A DNA stretch of 64,000 nt from Streptomyces griseoloalbus (GTDB lineage Bacteria; Actinomycetota; Actinomycetes; Streptomycetales; Streptomycetaceae): positions 124,001-188,000 of the forward strand of contig BMUD01000010.1 in the NCBI GenBank assembly GCA_014650015.1, written 5' to 3'. The position numbers and the translations under genes are program-made. The notes under the pieces were generated by a model. The model made no database searches, had not been told where the DNA came from, and was given only the letters and a program-made list of their open reading frames with translations. Positions 38,901 through 45,127 of the stretch are shown in pieces (within the stretch, counting starts at the first letter, position 1; the number at the start of each line of letters is the position of its first letter).

Positions 38901-40877
38901 CAGGAGGTGGTCGGTGAGGGTGGCGACGGTGTCGTTGCGCATCACGGCCGGGCGGAGGGTGACGCCCAGGGCCGACTCCAGTCCGGCGAGCGCCTCCATG
39001 GCCTTGAGCGAGCCGCCGCCCAGTTCGGCGAAGCGGTCCCGGTCCCCGAAGGACGGTTCCGGCACCTCCAGCACCTTCGCCCAGACCTCCCGCACCACGC
39101 GCCGCACCTCCGCGCGGGAACGGGGCACCGGCGCCGGACGCCCGGACGGCCGCCGTGATCCCCCGGACGACGGCCGCGGTTCCTCGGACAGCCGCCGAGG
39201 TCCCTCCACCGGCCCCCGGCCCGTCGTGCCCGCCCCGGCGCCGGAGGAGAACGCCGGCCGGTACGTCCCCGCCTCGAACCGTGCACGCATCCGCTGCCGC
39301 TGCACCTTGCCGCTGGTCGTGCGCGGGAACGCGGACGGCGGCAGCGCGAGCACACGTACGTCGTCGTGTCCGAGCGCCGCGCGGACCCGCCCCGCGACCC
39401 GGTCCAGCACACCGGTGGCGGTACGCGGCGGCCGCGCCCAGGCGACGAACACCACCACCCGCTCGCCGCCCGTCTCCGGGTCGGTCGACCCGATCACCAC
39501 CGTCACCCCGGGCGGCACCCCGGGCGTGGCGGCCACGACCTCCTCCAGGTCCGGGGCGTGGAACGTACGGCCGTTGACGAAGAGGACGTCCTTGTGCCGG
39601 CCGCTGACACACAGCCGGCCGTCGCGGAGGAAGCCGAGGTCACCGGTGCGCAGCCAGCCGTCGGCGAAGGCGGCCGCCGTCACCTCGGGCAGACCGTGGT
39701 AACCGCGGGCCACCTGCGGACCGCGCACCTCGACATGGCCCACTCGCCGGTCCCCCAGGGGACGGCCGCCGTCGTCGGTGATGCGCACCGAACAGCCCGG
39801 CACCGGGTGCCCGACGTCCATCAACTCCACGGCGTCGCCGCCCGGTTCCCGCTCCACCACCCGGCCGCGGCTGAGCGCGGTACGGTCCAGCACCACGGGC
39901 ACGGCCACCTCGCCGAGCGGCGGAAACGCCACGGCCAGCGTCGCCTCGGCCAGTCCGTACACGGGCGTCGCCGCCCGCGGGTCCAGCCCGGCCGGCCGGG
40001 TCCTCGTGGTGAAGTCCCGCCACACCGCCGCCGAGATCGGCTCGGCCCCCACCAAAATCAGCCGTACCGCGCTCAGATCGAGCCCGGCGAACACGTCCTT
40101 CGGGACCCGGCGGACCGTCAGCGCCAGGGCGAAGTTGGCCGCGGACAGAATGGTGGCCCGGTGCGCGGCGGCCACGTCGAACCAGAGCCGGGGGTTCTTC
40201 GCGAACGACAGGGGACCGATCCTCACCTGCTTGGCCCGCGCGGCCAGCGGCGCCAGATGGGTGCCGACGAGACCCATGTCGTGGAAGTACGGCATCCAGC
40301 TGACCACCACGTCGCGGTCCGTGAGCGCCGCGGCCTCGATCAGCTGCCGCAGATTGGCCACGACGGCCGCGTGCGTCACCTCCACGCCCTTGGGCGCACC
40401 GGTGCTGCCGGAGGAGAACTGCAGGAAGGCCAGGTCGTCCGGGGCGGGAGCGGCGGGCGACTCCAGGGCCCGGGACGTCCGCAGCGCCGCCGACCGCAGA
40501 ACGCGGGCGCCCGGCGGCAGTTGGCCGGCCACGTCCTCGCACCCCTCGTCCACCATGACCGGGGGACGGCCGAGATGTTCCCACACGGGGCGCACGCGCC
40601 GCACGTCGGGCGCCAGCGGCACCGGCACCAGACCGGCCGCGAGCGCGCCCCAGAACATCGGCTGGAACTCCTCACCGCGTTCCGCGAGCACCGGTACGCA
40701 GGTGCCCGGTTCGACCCCCGCCTCACGGAGCCCGCCCGCGACGCGCAGGGACTCCTCCCAGAGCCGCCGGAAGGTGACGGGCACTTCACCGCCGTCTCCC
40801 CGGACGTGGACGACCACCTGGTCGGGGGCACGGCGAGCGGCGTCCAGCAGGACGTCCAACAGCGTTGCGGCGTTCAT
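28842..40877 (-). CDS. Hybrid FAAL-PKS-NRPS megasynthase with AAR-like release domain
   Basis: A single 4011-residue assembly line. Domains in order, with approximate residues: fatty acyl-AMP ligase (1-545; FSSGSTGAPKG, WMPYFHDMG), ACP (LGGGSLKA, Ser623), ketosynthase (680-1110; DTACSSG Cys852, EAHGTGT, NVGH), acyltransferase (1210-1500; GHSVGE Ser1297, RAFHSP, hence malonyl type), ketoreductase (to about 1970; TGGGGGIG, Tyr1905), ACP (LGLDSL, Ser2088), condensation (HHAAADG, His2263-2264), adenylation (2580-3070), PCP (LGGDSL, Ser3123), a second condensation domain (HHLIGDG, His3314-3315) and an AAR-like reductase (3635-4011). No dehydratase, methyltransferase, MbtH or thioesterase is present. 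Predicted chain: fatty acid, malonate, ketoreduction, one amino acid, reductive release. My hand-aligned adenylation code (D-A-R-S-H-G-L-V-N-K) matches no specificity I know. The ATG at 40877 has only a weak ribosome site. Confidence 0.93.
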   Translation of the reverse strand: MNAATLLDVLLDAARRAPDQVVVHVRGDGGEVPVTFRRLWEESLRVAGGLREAGVEPGTCVPVLAERGEEFQPMFWGALAAGLVPVPLAPDVRRVRPVWEHLGRPPVMVDEGCEDVAGQLPPGARVLRSAALRTSRALESPAAPAPDDLAFLQFSSGSTGAPKGVEVTHAAVVANLRQLIEAAALTDRDVVVSWMPYFHDMGLVGTHLAPLAARAKQVRIGPLSFAKNPRLWFDVAAAHRATILSAANFALALTVRRVPKDVFAGLDLSAVRLILVGAEPISAAVWRDFTTRTRPAGLDPRAATPVYGLAEATLAVAFPPLGEVAVPVVLDRTALSRGRVVEREPGGDAVELMDVGHPVPGCSVRITDDGGRPLGDRRVGHVEVRGPQVARGYHGLPEVTAAAFADGWLRTGDLGFLRDGRLCVSGRHKDVLFVNGRTFHAPDLEEVVAATPGVPPGVTVVIGSTDPETGGERVVVFVAWARPPRTATGVLDRVAGRVRAALGHDDVRVLALPPSAFPRTTSGKVQRQRMRARFEAGTYRPAFSSGAGAGTTGRGPVEGPRRLSEEPRPSSGGSRRPSGRPAPVPRSRAEVRRVVREVWAKVLEVPEPSFGDRDRFAELGGGSLKAMEALAGLESALGVTLRPAVMRNDTVATLTDHLLDAVADTAGQRPSQRRAADGAAPAQGSVTAVVGLACRFPGAGTPEEFWDLLAAGRDAVTAVPANRWSTAGRAPAAEGGRWGAFLDDPAALDADHFGIGAEEARALDPQARVFLELAHEALERAGYAGPRRRGLRIGVFAAVGDSGYRQILADAAPGAAPPAEAALTGTLPNLVAARVAHCLDLDGPALAVDTACSSGLVALHLARRSLADGECDLAVVGGVNLHLTPAAHEALEAARALSPTGRSRAFSSAADGFVPGEGGAALVVRPLTDAHRDEDEVLAVVRGTAVNNDGTSLSLLAPNPLRQREVIDRAYRDCGVDPASVTYVEAHGTGTAVGDPIELRSLAHAFPPHPDGRPRLLGSVKTNVGHLLNAAALPSLVKVVLALGHGRLPASLHHASPSRAVAESGFALVTEPTDWESRGPRRAGVNAFGFGGTNAHAVLEQAPPAPVRAPRRGGGGPHLLTLSAGSAEGLAAWASRLGEHLRDHPELDEADVCRVAGTARDDRPHRLALVADGDLRERLAAACAAEGPARQGVITGTVTRRPRTVFVLPGQGALRPGPGRALYATAPVYRDTLDEASALVGAVRGRELADWCVDGEVAADDLAATEVAQPLLVAHGVALARQLMAWGVRPDAVVGHSVGELAAACVGGSLSLREAVTFAAERGRLMGGSTAPGAMAAVRGAQEHEVAALVDARGGELAVAAYNGPGRLVISGTPDAVRQASARLGERGATVHPLRVSRAFHSPLMEPVAQALTDAARGLAPASPSVAVMSTLTAAWQPPMDPDHWREHALRPVRFDRAVARLVEEGYDTFVELGTGENLAGSIRAAAAGGEVLVMSAPVDPYGAGDARGGARELLETVARLWVRGVPVDRTVLDAGGGRVPLPPYPYRRRRYWPEPAPHGLLHDVVWRSAPLSGEEPTGAVVVSGAAGAAVRRLADGLAARGVRAVTGTGDADAPRTVILLGGVSRPRTVADLEQGQREAVTALREALALLDRTGARRLLVVTRDAHVTGLGVERPDPAQAILGGLSLAVSEESAGVVANWVDLSSLDDEEQRLRALVAEAAAPPADGTVAWREGRRWVRAVVPGGEGGPAGADRLPADGAYLITGGGGGIGSALARELAGRGRPVVVLAGRSSRPPEGVLEELATLGADARYVVADLTVPEDVERLVAGLPPLDAVFHAAGVARPGTLRGTEVREMTDALGAKTLGTVLLAEALDRHGQRPGVCVAFSSVASVLPGLAGALGAYAAANAFLDSFAAAERAAGRPWLSVNFGPFRETGLAAGGSGALAGAAGRPLSTVPALAALRSACGRDVSQVILADQAPGPAPNATSGAAFHATSGPALAPASDSTTHPAPDPASGPALHATSDPASDPVSVARPAVERTASASVRPSVTSGAAVVLRELLAQSLGIPASAVDDDTPFLTLGLDSLGAVDLVKRLERKLGRDLPTTLFFEHRTIRELAAHLGDRTADRPQEAPFALTPVQLALHTSSRLHPDVQARGHLRLTVRGPLDPGLLGRALSALAERHGMLRLRVDDSGPEPMQRVTPPVAVADWYEVLDCAADDVAGIEADVCNRPFDLAARPPVRATLLRQEPGLAHLLLVVHHAAADGYSLNILAEELWASYTALWNGERAAPAALPAPDFARYAASTRRPGVADAVQTYWAERLAARGEPLRLPYDGDPEAPATGPIVQHHGVLDTDATAGLGRLAAAHGVSVFHLLLAAYVRCLARWTGRRDVAVNVARAGRDDRFDGVERLVGPLADTLPLLCEVAVDDEVTTLAQRLRRVWLDSERHAGLSSLDLARLLPAAGDGPRTVSPAGFSFARFPAAAATGCPVEVRATAAGTGSAATRLTLLCWADGPVLRMSWNFPAPLFERATVAGLDREFRAELAAALRTQDAPAKPAPRERTDGSRPLAARLLDRFRARPGAIAVDAGEVSLTYGALDRASALLAARLRALGVGRGDLVGLLTEPGADTVVGVVGILRAGAGWVPLDPEHPRARLADQLTRTGATTVVCHSPTLGIAGALSGVRTVATEGPWEAPADHGGLVAASDAGAIAYVIFTSGSTGRPKAVPITHRAMENYLDWAVDTFGYGAEDRLAQTASPCFDASVRQLLAPLLAGGTVVTVPRHLLRDPELLLEHVERTRVTVWSSVPTLWEQVLSAAEARAGRGAGPVDLSALRWVHVGGEALPVDHVRRWFDLLGSGTRIANLYGPTETTVNATCHIVDARPGEEVRRLPIGRPAAGAELEVVDADGAVCGVGEAGELLIAGVGLTPGYLGEPELTARAFTLRAGRRWYRSGDRVRRSADGALEFLGRIDDQVKIRGNRVEPGEVEAVLQTCPGVAGAVVIAREGRLLAFVTARAGAGRPSAGEVRRHLAGLLPSYMVPARITFVDALPLTGTGKVDRSALTRVTGVVAEGPDTSSGAGGTPPATATERRLAAIWSEILRVTGVCREDDFFALGGDSLLVLQVFARLAEHAGPLPRPTVIYRHRTLAALAQAVDAVTAGRDSVITAGPAAPPVPAADDDTAPFPVTPGQRGFLLAEAIAPGGGTWLARLRLSGPLDPDVFQRAVDVLVERHGMLRTVFPAGARPPVQQELPRSLRLPVAFETVGDLSEVDERAASEAERRLEPWAWPLLRLRLLTLDPHRHVLLAHAHHLIGDGYSAALLMRELTEVYSRLADGAPPRPPAPRTGFRDHVLAQAASATRAADTDTDTDSGTGTPASVEHRARSVRLSAPYRPPGLRTAAANGDVRFDSAEFTLDASLTAVLRTVASAARTTLYAPLLTAYYQELAAVTGRPDLIVGLAVSGRDRALPGAHEIFGPFATAVPVRPAGAAASPLGDGDFGAALRRIAAEAEEARAHEDVVPRHADGLPVTSQFFFTYLDFAALAPRGDGALRVSWEGGDSTFLPPSSTTDLFMAVRPDGDGLRVTVRGAAAAFSPAALDGFARSVRDRLIRAAAGHEAQLPSPRRRRETMDAALVGYLPAPDHLARLAGLPEGALPRAEVRDLLFPDGGPRLLETVGTPLGRSGFVCVPLFADELGREAGLVGHTARAVSLAASLGARCVSLAGMIPSLTGYGFEVLRFQQYPSTVTTGHAATVVSVVRTVHAALEATGRDLADLDVAFAGLGSIGASSLELLLSLAARPPRRLLLCDVRGSGPRLAEFGRRLRERGLAGDVAIAESQGMLPEAVHGADLLVTAVSGATAVLDVDRLRPGAVVVDDSFPHCFDTERALARMRERRDVLVLGGGLLHVGRTDREVASDLPAAAAAGHLAQPWIEGTLASCRTESLLHAAGHRLPPVHGLVDAAAARAHWEAMEGAGITAAPLHLLGHTLDTAAGSARRERPSDTELRR
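34780..34940 (-). repeat. Degenerate tandem repeats in KR-ACP linker
   Basis: Repeated units around GATGTCGCATGGA, GCCGGATCGGAT and GCGCCGGGCC fill this stretch. They encode a Pro/Ala/Ser/Thr/His-rich linker (with HATSGPAL and HATSDPAS repeats) between the ketoreductase and the second ACP. The frame is kept throughout. It is a flexible hinge and a site where length could vary between strains. Confidence 0.65.
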
Positions 40878-41033
40878 GGATCCGTTCGTTCGTGCGGGGG
40901 CGACCGGTGCTCGGTGAGCGGCGACCGGTCGCCGGTGATGAGGCGACCGACCCATTGTCAGTGGCTCCGCCTACGGTTTGATCAGTAGGACCCGGCGGAG
41001 CGGCCGCGGGTTCCGTCCCGGGAGGGGTTCGCC

Positions 41034-42479
41034 ATGTCCACCGTGTCGACGACGACGTATCTGGAGCTGTCGCAGGAGGGTGGCGGCGCGCACAAATTCT
41101 ACGAAGTGAGCGTCGACGGACCGGTGGTGACGGTGCGCTACGGCCGGATCGGTGCGCCGGGGCAGACCCAGACGACGACGTTCCCCTCGGTCGCGAAGGC
41201 GCAGGCCGCCGCCGCGAAGAAGGTGGGGGAGAAGGTCCGCAAGGGCTATGCCCCGGCGGTGCCCGGTCAGCGGGCCCCGAGAGCGGTGACGCGCCGTCAG
41301 GTGGCTTCGGCCCCGTCCACCGCGCGCGCCGTGGCTCCCGTGCTGTGGCGGTTCGGCACCGGTTCCTCGGCGTTCGGCATCCATGTGGACGACGACCGCT
41401 GCTGGGTCGGCAACCAGGCAGGTGACGTCTTCACCCTGGACCACGAGGGCGGCGTACTGGCCCGCTTCAGCCTGCCGGACGGCGTGAAGTGCCTGGTCGC
41501 CGACGACTTCTGGATCTACGCCGGCTGTGACGACGGCAGGGTCTACGATCTCTCCTCCAAGCTGCCGTTCGCCGCCTACGACATCGCCGCGGACGTCGAC
41601 ATCTTCTGGCTGGACATCCACGAGGGCGTGCTGAACGTCTCGGACCGCGACGGCCGCCTGACCGTCATCGACCACGAGGACGAGCACCAGTGGACGCGCC
41701 GCAGCCAGGGTGAGCACGCCTGGATGGTGCGCGCCGACGACCGGGCCGTCTACCACGGCCACCACCGGGGAGTGACGGCCTACGCACCGGACGGCGGGGG
41801 CGAGTTGTGGCACACCCCCACGCGCGGCGGTGTGCTGTTCGGCTGGCAGGAGGACGACACCGTCTACGCGGGGACGGCACATCGCGTGGTGCAGCGGCTG
41901 TCGAAGGCGACCGGCACCGTCGAGGCCACCTACGCCTGCGACAGCGCCGTGTACTCGTGCGCCACCTCGCCGGGCGGACGGTTCGTCTTCGCCGGGGACG
42001 CCGCGTCGTCGGTCTACTGCTTCGACCGGGACGGCACGCGCCTGTGGAAGCTCGGCACGGGAGGCGGCTCGGCGCTGTCGATGCAGTACCGCGACGAGCG
42101 GCTCTACCTGGTGACCACGGACGGTTCGCTGGTGTGCGTGGACGCGAGCGAGGCGGCCGTCTCCGCGGCGCAGCAGGGGACGGTGCCGGTGGTGCGGGAC
42201 GTCAAGCTCGCCGCGGCCCTGCCGACCTACGCGCCGGCCACGGCGGTGGCAGCGGTGGCCACCGTCGACCGGGCTCCCTCCGGTGCCGTCGTCGTCGAAT
42301 GCGTGCGGCACGACGGCCGGGTGCGCGTCCACGTGGTGTCCGAGGGCTACGACGGATCCTGGAACGTGCAGTTCCCGCGGGCGATACGGGAGCCCGGCGC
42401 GCGCTATGTCGTGGACGCGCTGCACCCGGCGGCCGGCGGCTTCTACCGGGTGCGGGGTGAGATCCGGCGGCTGCTGTGA
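41034..42479 (+). CDS. WGR-domain protein with C-terminal beta-propeller
   Basis: A 481-residue cytoplasmic protein. Residues 1-75 form a WGR domain (KFYEVSVDGPVVTVRYGRIG, then FPSVAKAQAAAAKKVGEKVRKGY), the nucleic-acid-associated module of PARPs and some bacterial proteins. The rest holds repeated strands of a PQQ/WD-like propeller (CWVGNQAGDVFTLDHEGG, IYAGCDDGRVYDLSSK, VLNVSDRDGRLTVIDHEDE, VYAGTAHRVVQRLSKATG, FVFAGDAASSVYCFDRDG). It is divergent from the megasynthase gene with 156 bases between them. A role as a sensor or scaffold is possible but unproven. The ATG at 41034 has GGGAGGGG upstream. Confidence 0.85.
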   Translation: MSTVSTTTYLELSQEGGGAHKFYEVSVDGPVVTVRYGRIGAPGQTQTTTFPSVAKAQAAAAKKVGEKVRKGYAPAVPGQRAPRAVTRRQVASAPSTARAVAPVLWRFGTGSSAFGIHVDDDRCWVGNQAGDVFTLDHEGGVLARFSLPDGVKCLVADDFWIYAGCDDGRVYDLSSKLPFAAYDIAADVDIFWLDIHEGVLNVSDRDGRLTVIDHEDEHQWTRRSQGEHAWMVRADDRAVYHGHHRGVTAYAPDGGGELWHTPTRGGVLFGWQEDDTVYAGTAHRVVQRLSKATGTVEATYACDSAVYSCATSPGGRFVFAGDAASSVYCFDRDGTRLWKLGTGGGSALSMQYRDERLYLVTTDGSLVCVDASEAAVSAAQQGTVPVVRDVKLAAALPTYAPATAVAAVATVDRAPSGAVVVECVRHDGRVRVHVVSEGYDGSWNVQFPRAIREPGARYVVDALHPAAGGFYRVRGEIRRLL

Positions 42480-42510
42480 CCGGGACGTACGCCGTCTGCG
42501 CACGCGCTGG

Positions 42511-42541
42511 GGGGTTCCCCGGCAGGGGGCCGGGGAACCCC
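42511..42541. terminator. Bidirectional hairpin terminator
   Basis: GGGGTTCCCCGGC (42511-42523) and GCCGGGGAACCCC (42529-42541) form a perfect 13-bp stem with a 5-nt loop. It lies between the convergent WGR and M15 peptidase genes, 32 and 20 bases from their stops. Confidence 0.85.
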
Positions 42542-42560
42542 GCTCACGGCTGACGTGAGG

Positions 42561-43298
42561 TCAGATGCCGCAGGTCGGCGCGGACCAGTACTGGCCGCTG
42601 CGGTGGTCGAGGTGGGTGTGATCGTTGTGGTCCGGGTAGCCGGGGCCGAGGATGCCGGGGAAGCCGTGGTAGCGGGCCTGCTTGGCCAGCGTGCACAGGG
42701 AATGCGGCCCGGCGCCGAGGTCGGCCCCGTCCCCGTACAGGTGGCGGCTGCTGCCGGCGCCGCCCACGGCGTTGTTGCAGGCGTAGGAACGGAAGCCGCT
42801 GGTGACGGTGATGGGCTGGTCGCCGAGCGCGTGCCGCATGGCCTCCAGCTTCCACATCGTCCGCAGGGCGTTGGCCTTGGCCGCCGAGGCGCTGACCGCG
42901 CCGCCCGACCAGGTGGAGTTGCAGCGGTTCAGCTCACTGTAGGAGAAGTGGACCGGCGTGCAGTCGTCGTCCTGGAGGGCGTACAGCTTGTTGTAGGTGT
43001 TGGTGCCCGCCACACCGTCCGCGGCCAGGCCGTAGGCCGACTGGAAGCGCTTGAGCGCGGCTGTCGTGGCCGGCCCGAACGAGCCGTCGACGGCGAGCAC
43101 GGAACCGTAGCCCGGGTAGCCGCCGAGCCGGATCTGAAGCTGGGTGACATCGGCGCCCGAGGCGCCCTGGGACAGGGTGCGGGTCCAGGTGTAACAGCCG
43201 TCGGCGTGTGCGGTTCCCGCGGTGGCGACGGTCCCCACCACGGCACCAGTCATGAGCATGACAATAGCGAGAAGTGATCGTACAGCGCGTCTGAACAT
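42561..43298 (-). CDS. Secreted zinc D-Ala-D-Ala carboxypeptidase (M15) with peptidoglycan-binding domain
   Basis: A 245-residue secreted cell-wall peptidase. A Sec signal (SLLAIVMLMTGAVVGTVATAGTAHA) is followed by a peptidoglycan-binding domain 1 (GASGADVTQLQIRLGGYPG, DGSFGPATTAALKRFQ). The M15A catalytic domain then has the zinc ligands in SSRHLYGDGADL and DHTHLDH. The layout is that of the Streptomyces albus G DD-carboxypeptidase. Several cysteines likely form disulfides. GGAG precedes the ATG at 43298. Confidence 0.92.
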   Translation of the reverse strand: MFRRAVRSLLAIVMLMTGAVVGTVATAGTAHADGCYTWTRTLSQGASGADVTQLQIRLGGYPGYGSVLAVDGSFGPATTAALKRFQSAYGLAADGVAGTNTYNKLYALQDDDCTPVHFSYSELNRCNSTWSGGAVSASAAKANALRTMWKLEAMRHALGDQPITVTSGFRSYACNNAVGGAGSSRHLYGDGADLGAGPHSLCTLAKQARYHGFPGILGPGYPDHNDHTHLDHRSGQYWSAPTCGI

Positions 43299-43346
43299 GC
43301 GATCTCCGGTTCCGGGACGGGTGGTTCGGCTGAGTCACGAGCCATG

Positions 43347-43358
43347 TGACGCGCGTCA
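43347..43358. promoter_or_regulatory. 12-bp palindrome between divergent genes
   Basis: TGACGCGCGTCA is a perfect palindrome in the 237-bp region between the M15 peptidase gene and the FAD-domain gene. On the minus strand it overlaps a TTGACG that could be the -35 box of the peptidase gene, so it may be an operator. Confidence 0.45.
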
Positions 43359-43535
43359 ACCATGGAGCAAGCGTCCGCCGAGCGCAAGGTCCCGCCGATG
43401 GGCGCATGCGGCGAACCCGTGAGCCCTGTACGCGCCCCCGGGTCCCTGCGGACAATGCAGTGCCCGCGATCACCCCGAGTTGCCGGTGTCCCGTCAGTGT
43501 CCCCTCGTTCCGTCAAGGAAAGCAGGTCGACCGTC

Positions 43536-44258
43536 GTGCAGTTGCGTCTGCCCACCACCCTGTCCGAAGCACAGCGGTATCTGGCCGAGGGAGCCGTGCC
43601 CATCGGCGGAGCCACCCTCGTATGGGCCCTCTGGCAGCGGGACGGATTCCCCGAGCAGGCGATGTCACTGCGCGACCTGCCCGAGGCCAACCTGATAGGG
43701 CGTGAGGCGCTGGGTGCGGCCGTGCTGCTGCACCAGGTGGACGACCGGGTGCCGGACGTGCTGCGCCGGGCCGCCTCCACCGTGGGCACGGGCGCCGTAC
43801 GCCGGACGGCCACCGTCGGCGGCAACATCGTGGGCAGCACCCTGCGCTGTCTGCTGCCCGCCGCCCTGGTCCTGAACGCGCGAGCGACCGTGCTGGACGG
43901 AGACGGCACGTATGAGACCGACCTGGCCGACGTGGTGGCCAAGCGTCACCTGCTGCTCGGCCTGCGCTGGCGCGACCCCGTGACCAGCGGCTACCACAAG
44001 GCGGCCGCCGAAGCGGGCGGGCCGCCGCCCCTGGTCGTCGCCACCGCCGTGCACGCCGGGAGCGACGGCCGGCACCGCCTCTACGTCGCCGTCCGGGACG
44101 GCTACGAGGTGATCAGCGAGAGCACCCCCTGCCACACCGGAGCCGAACAGGTGCTCCATGACCTGGACCGTACGGAGCTCGGCTCCCTCCCGCCGACGGC
44201 TCGCGACGCGATACGCCGGGAGGTGAGCGAGATCCTGGCCCGGCCCATCGGTCACTGA
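43536..44258 (+). CDS. FAD-binding domain protein of molybdopterin dehydrogenase type
   Basis: A 240-residue protein matching the FAD-binding (medium) subunit of xanthine/CO dehydrogenase-type enzymes: GAVPIGGATLVWAL for the first FAD loop and RRTATVGGNIVGSTLRC for the second. In full enzymes this subunit passes electrons between a 2Fe-2S subunit and a molybdopterin subunit, but neither is encoded nearby. It therefore appears as an orphan flavoprotein. The GTG at 43536 fits homologous starts (VQLRLPTTL); AAGGAAAG lies a little far upstream, so the start is less certain. Confidence 0.75.
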   Translation: MQLRLPTTLSEAQRYLAEGAVPIGGATLVWALWQRDGFPEQAMSLRDLPEANLIGREALGAAVLLHQVDDRVPDVLRRAASTVGTGAVRRTATVGGNIVGSTLRCLLPAALVLNARATVLDGDGTYETDLADVVAKRHLLLGLRWRDPVTSGYHKAAAEAGGPPPLVVATAVHAGSDGRHRLYVAVRDGYEVISESTPCHTGAEQVLHDLDRTELGSLPPTARDAIRREVSEILARPIGH

Positions 44259-44392
44259 AGGTGACGTCGTCCGGGGACACCGGCCGGTCCGGGGGCCGTT
44301 CCCGGACCGCGCCCGTCCTGCGGGGACACGGATGACCGGGTCCGCCGCGATCGGGCGGGTGAGACCCGGTGGGGCCGGGTACTCGTCGGCAC

Positions 44393-44926
44393 ATGATCAG
44401 GCGTGCGCTGTGGCAGGGATTGATCGCCGGAAGCGCCGGAGGCCTCGTGATGACCCTCGGCGAAAAGCTAGAGCAGGCCGTTACCGGGCGCCCGGACTCG
44501 CATGTGCCCGCACGGGTCCTCCAGCGCCTGACCGGCCTCCCCGAACGCCCCGGCGAACAGCCGGTGGCGGTCAATCTGGCGATGCACTACGGCCAGGCCG
44601 CCCTGCTCGGTGTGCTGCGCTCGATCATGGCTCAGACCGGATTGCGCGGGCCGGTCGCCTCCGCGAAGTTCGCGGTTGTCCGGATCACCAACGACCAGAT
44701 CCTCGAGAACGCGACCGGGGTCGGCGCCCCGCCCATGACCTGGCCGCGCGGGGAACGCGTCGTGGACGTCCTCCACAAGGCGGTCTACGCCTTCACGACC
44801 GGAGCCGTCGCAGACGCTCTCGCCGCCCGTCACGGTCCGGGGCCAGGACAACGCCATGCGTCGCTTCTCCCCGGACGCCACGCCGATGCCGGCCCGCTTC
44901 CGCGCCAGGACGCCTACGGCCGGTGA
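44393..44926 (+). CDS. Hypothetical membrane-associated protein (YagU/DUF1440-like)
   Basis: A 177-residue protein. The N-terminus ALWQGLIAGSAGGLVMTLGEKLEQ and a middle segment NLAMHYGQAALLGVLRSIM resemble small actinobacterial membrane proteins of YagU/DUF1440 type. Hydrophobicity is moderate. The last 30 residues (PGPGQRHASLLPGRHADAG) look unlike the rest, and a small frameshift near 44845 is possible. I cannot assign a function. Confidence 0.55.
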   Translation: MIRRALWQGLIAGSAGGLVMTLGEKLEQAVTGRPDSHVPARVLQRLTGLPERPGEQPVAVNLAMHYGQAALLGVLRSIMAQTGLRGPVASAKFAVVRITNDQILENATGVGAPPMTWPRGERVVDVLHKAVYAFTTGAVADALAARHGPGPGQRHASLLPGRHADAGPLPRQDAYGR

Positions 44927-44957
44927 GCCACGTTCTTCGCTTCCGCGCGGCCGGGGG

Positions 44958-45080
44958 TCAGGGAGCGAGGTGGTCCGCCGGCGTGCCCAGTCCGCCGGCG
45001 GCGGCGAGGACGGCGGGGGCACAGACGGCGTGGCGTGTGAGCACCTCCCGCCGGAGCGCCGCGTAATGAGGTGACCCCAC
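44958..45080 (-). CDS. Possible small protein downstream of ctaD
   Basis: A 40-codon frame from a GTG at 45080 (SPHYAALRREVLTRHAVCAP, then a hydrophobic AVLAAAGGLGTPADHLAP). Codon third positions are strongly GC-rich and it follows ctaD by 47 bases in the same direction. No ribosome site is clear and no family is recognised. It could be a real small peptide or the remnant of a longer gene. Confidence 0.3.
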   Translation of the reverse strand: MGSPHYAALRREVLTRHAVCAPAVLAAAGGLGTPADHLAP

Positions 45081-45127
45081 GCTTCCGTGACCTGGCCGCC
45101 CTCCGGACGCCTGCCTCGGTCCCCCGA

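Noticed and set aside
40878-40955. Upstream extension of the megasynthase by 26 codons (HHRRPVAAHRAPVAP)
   Set aside because: The residues are low-complexity and lie before the normal FAAL start; the ATG at 40877 fits the domain boundary better, though the ribosome site is weak.
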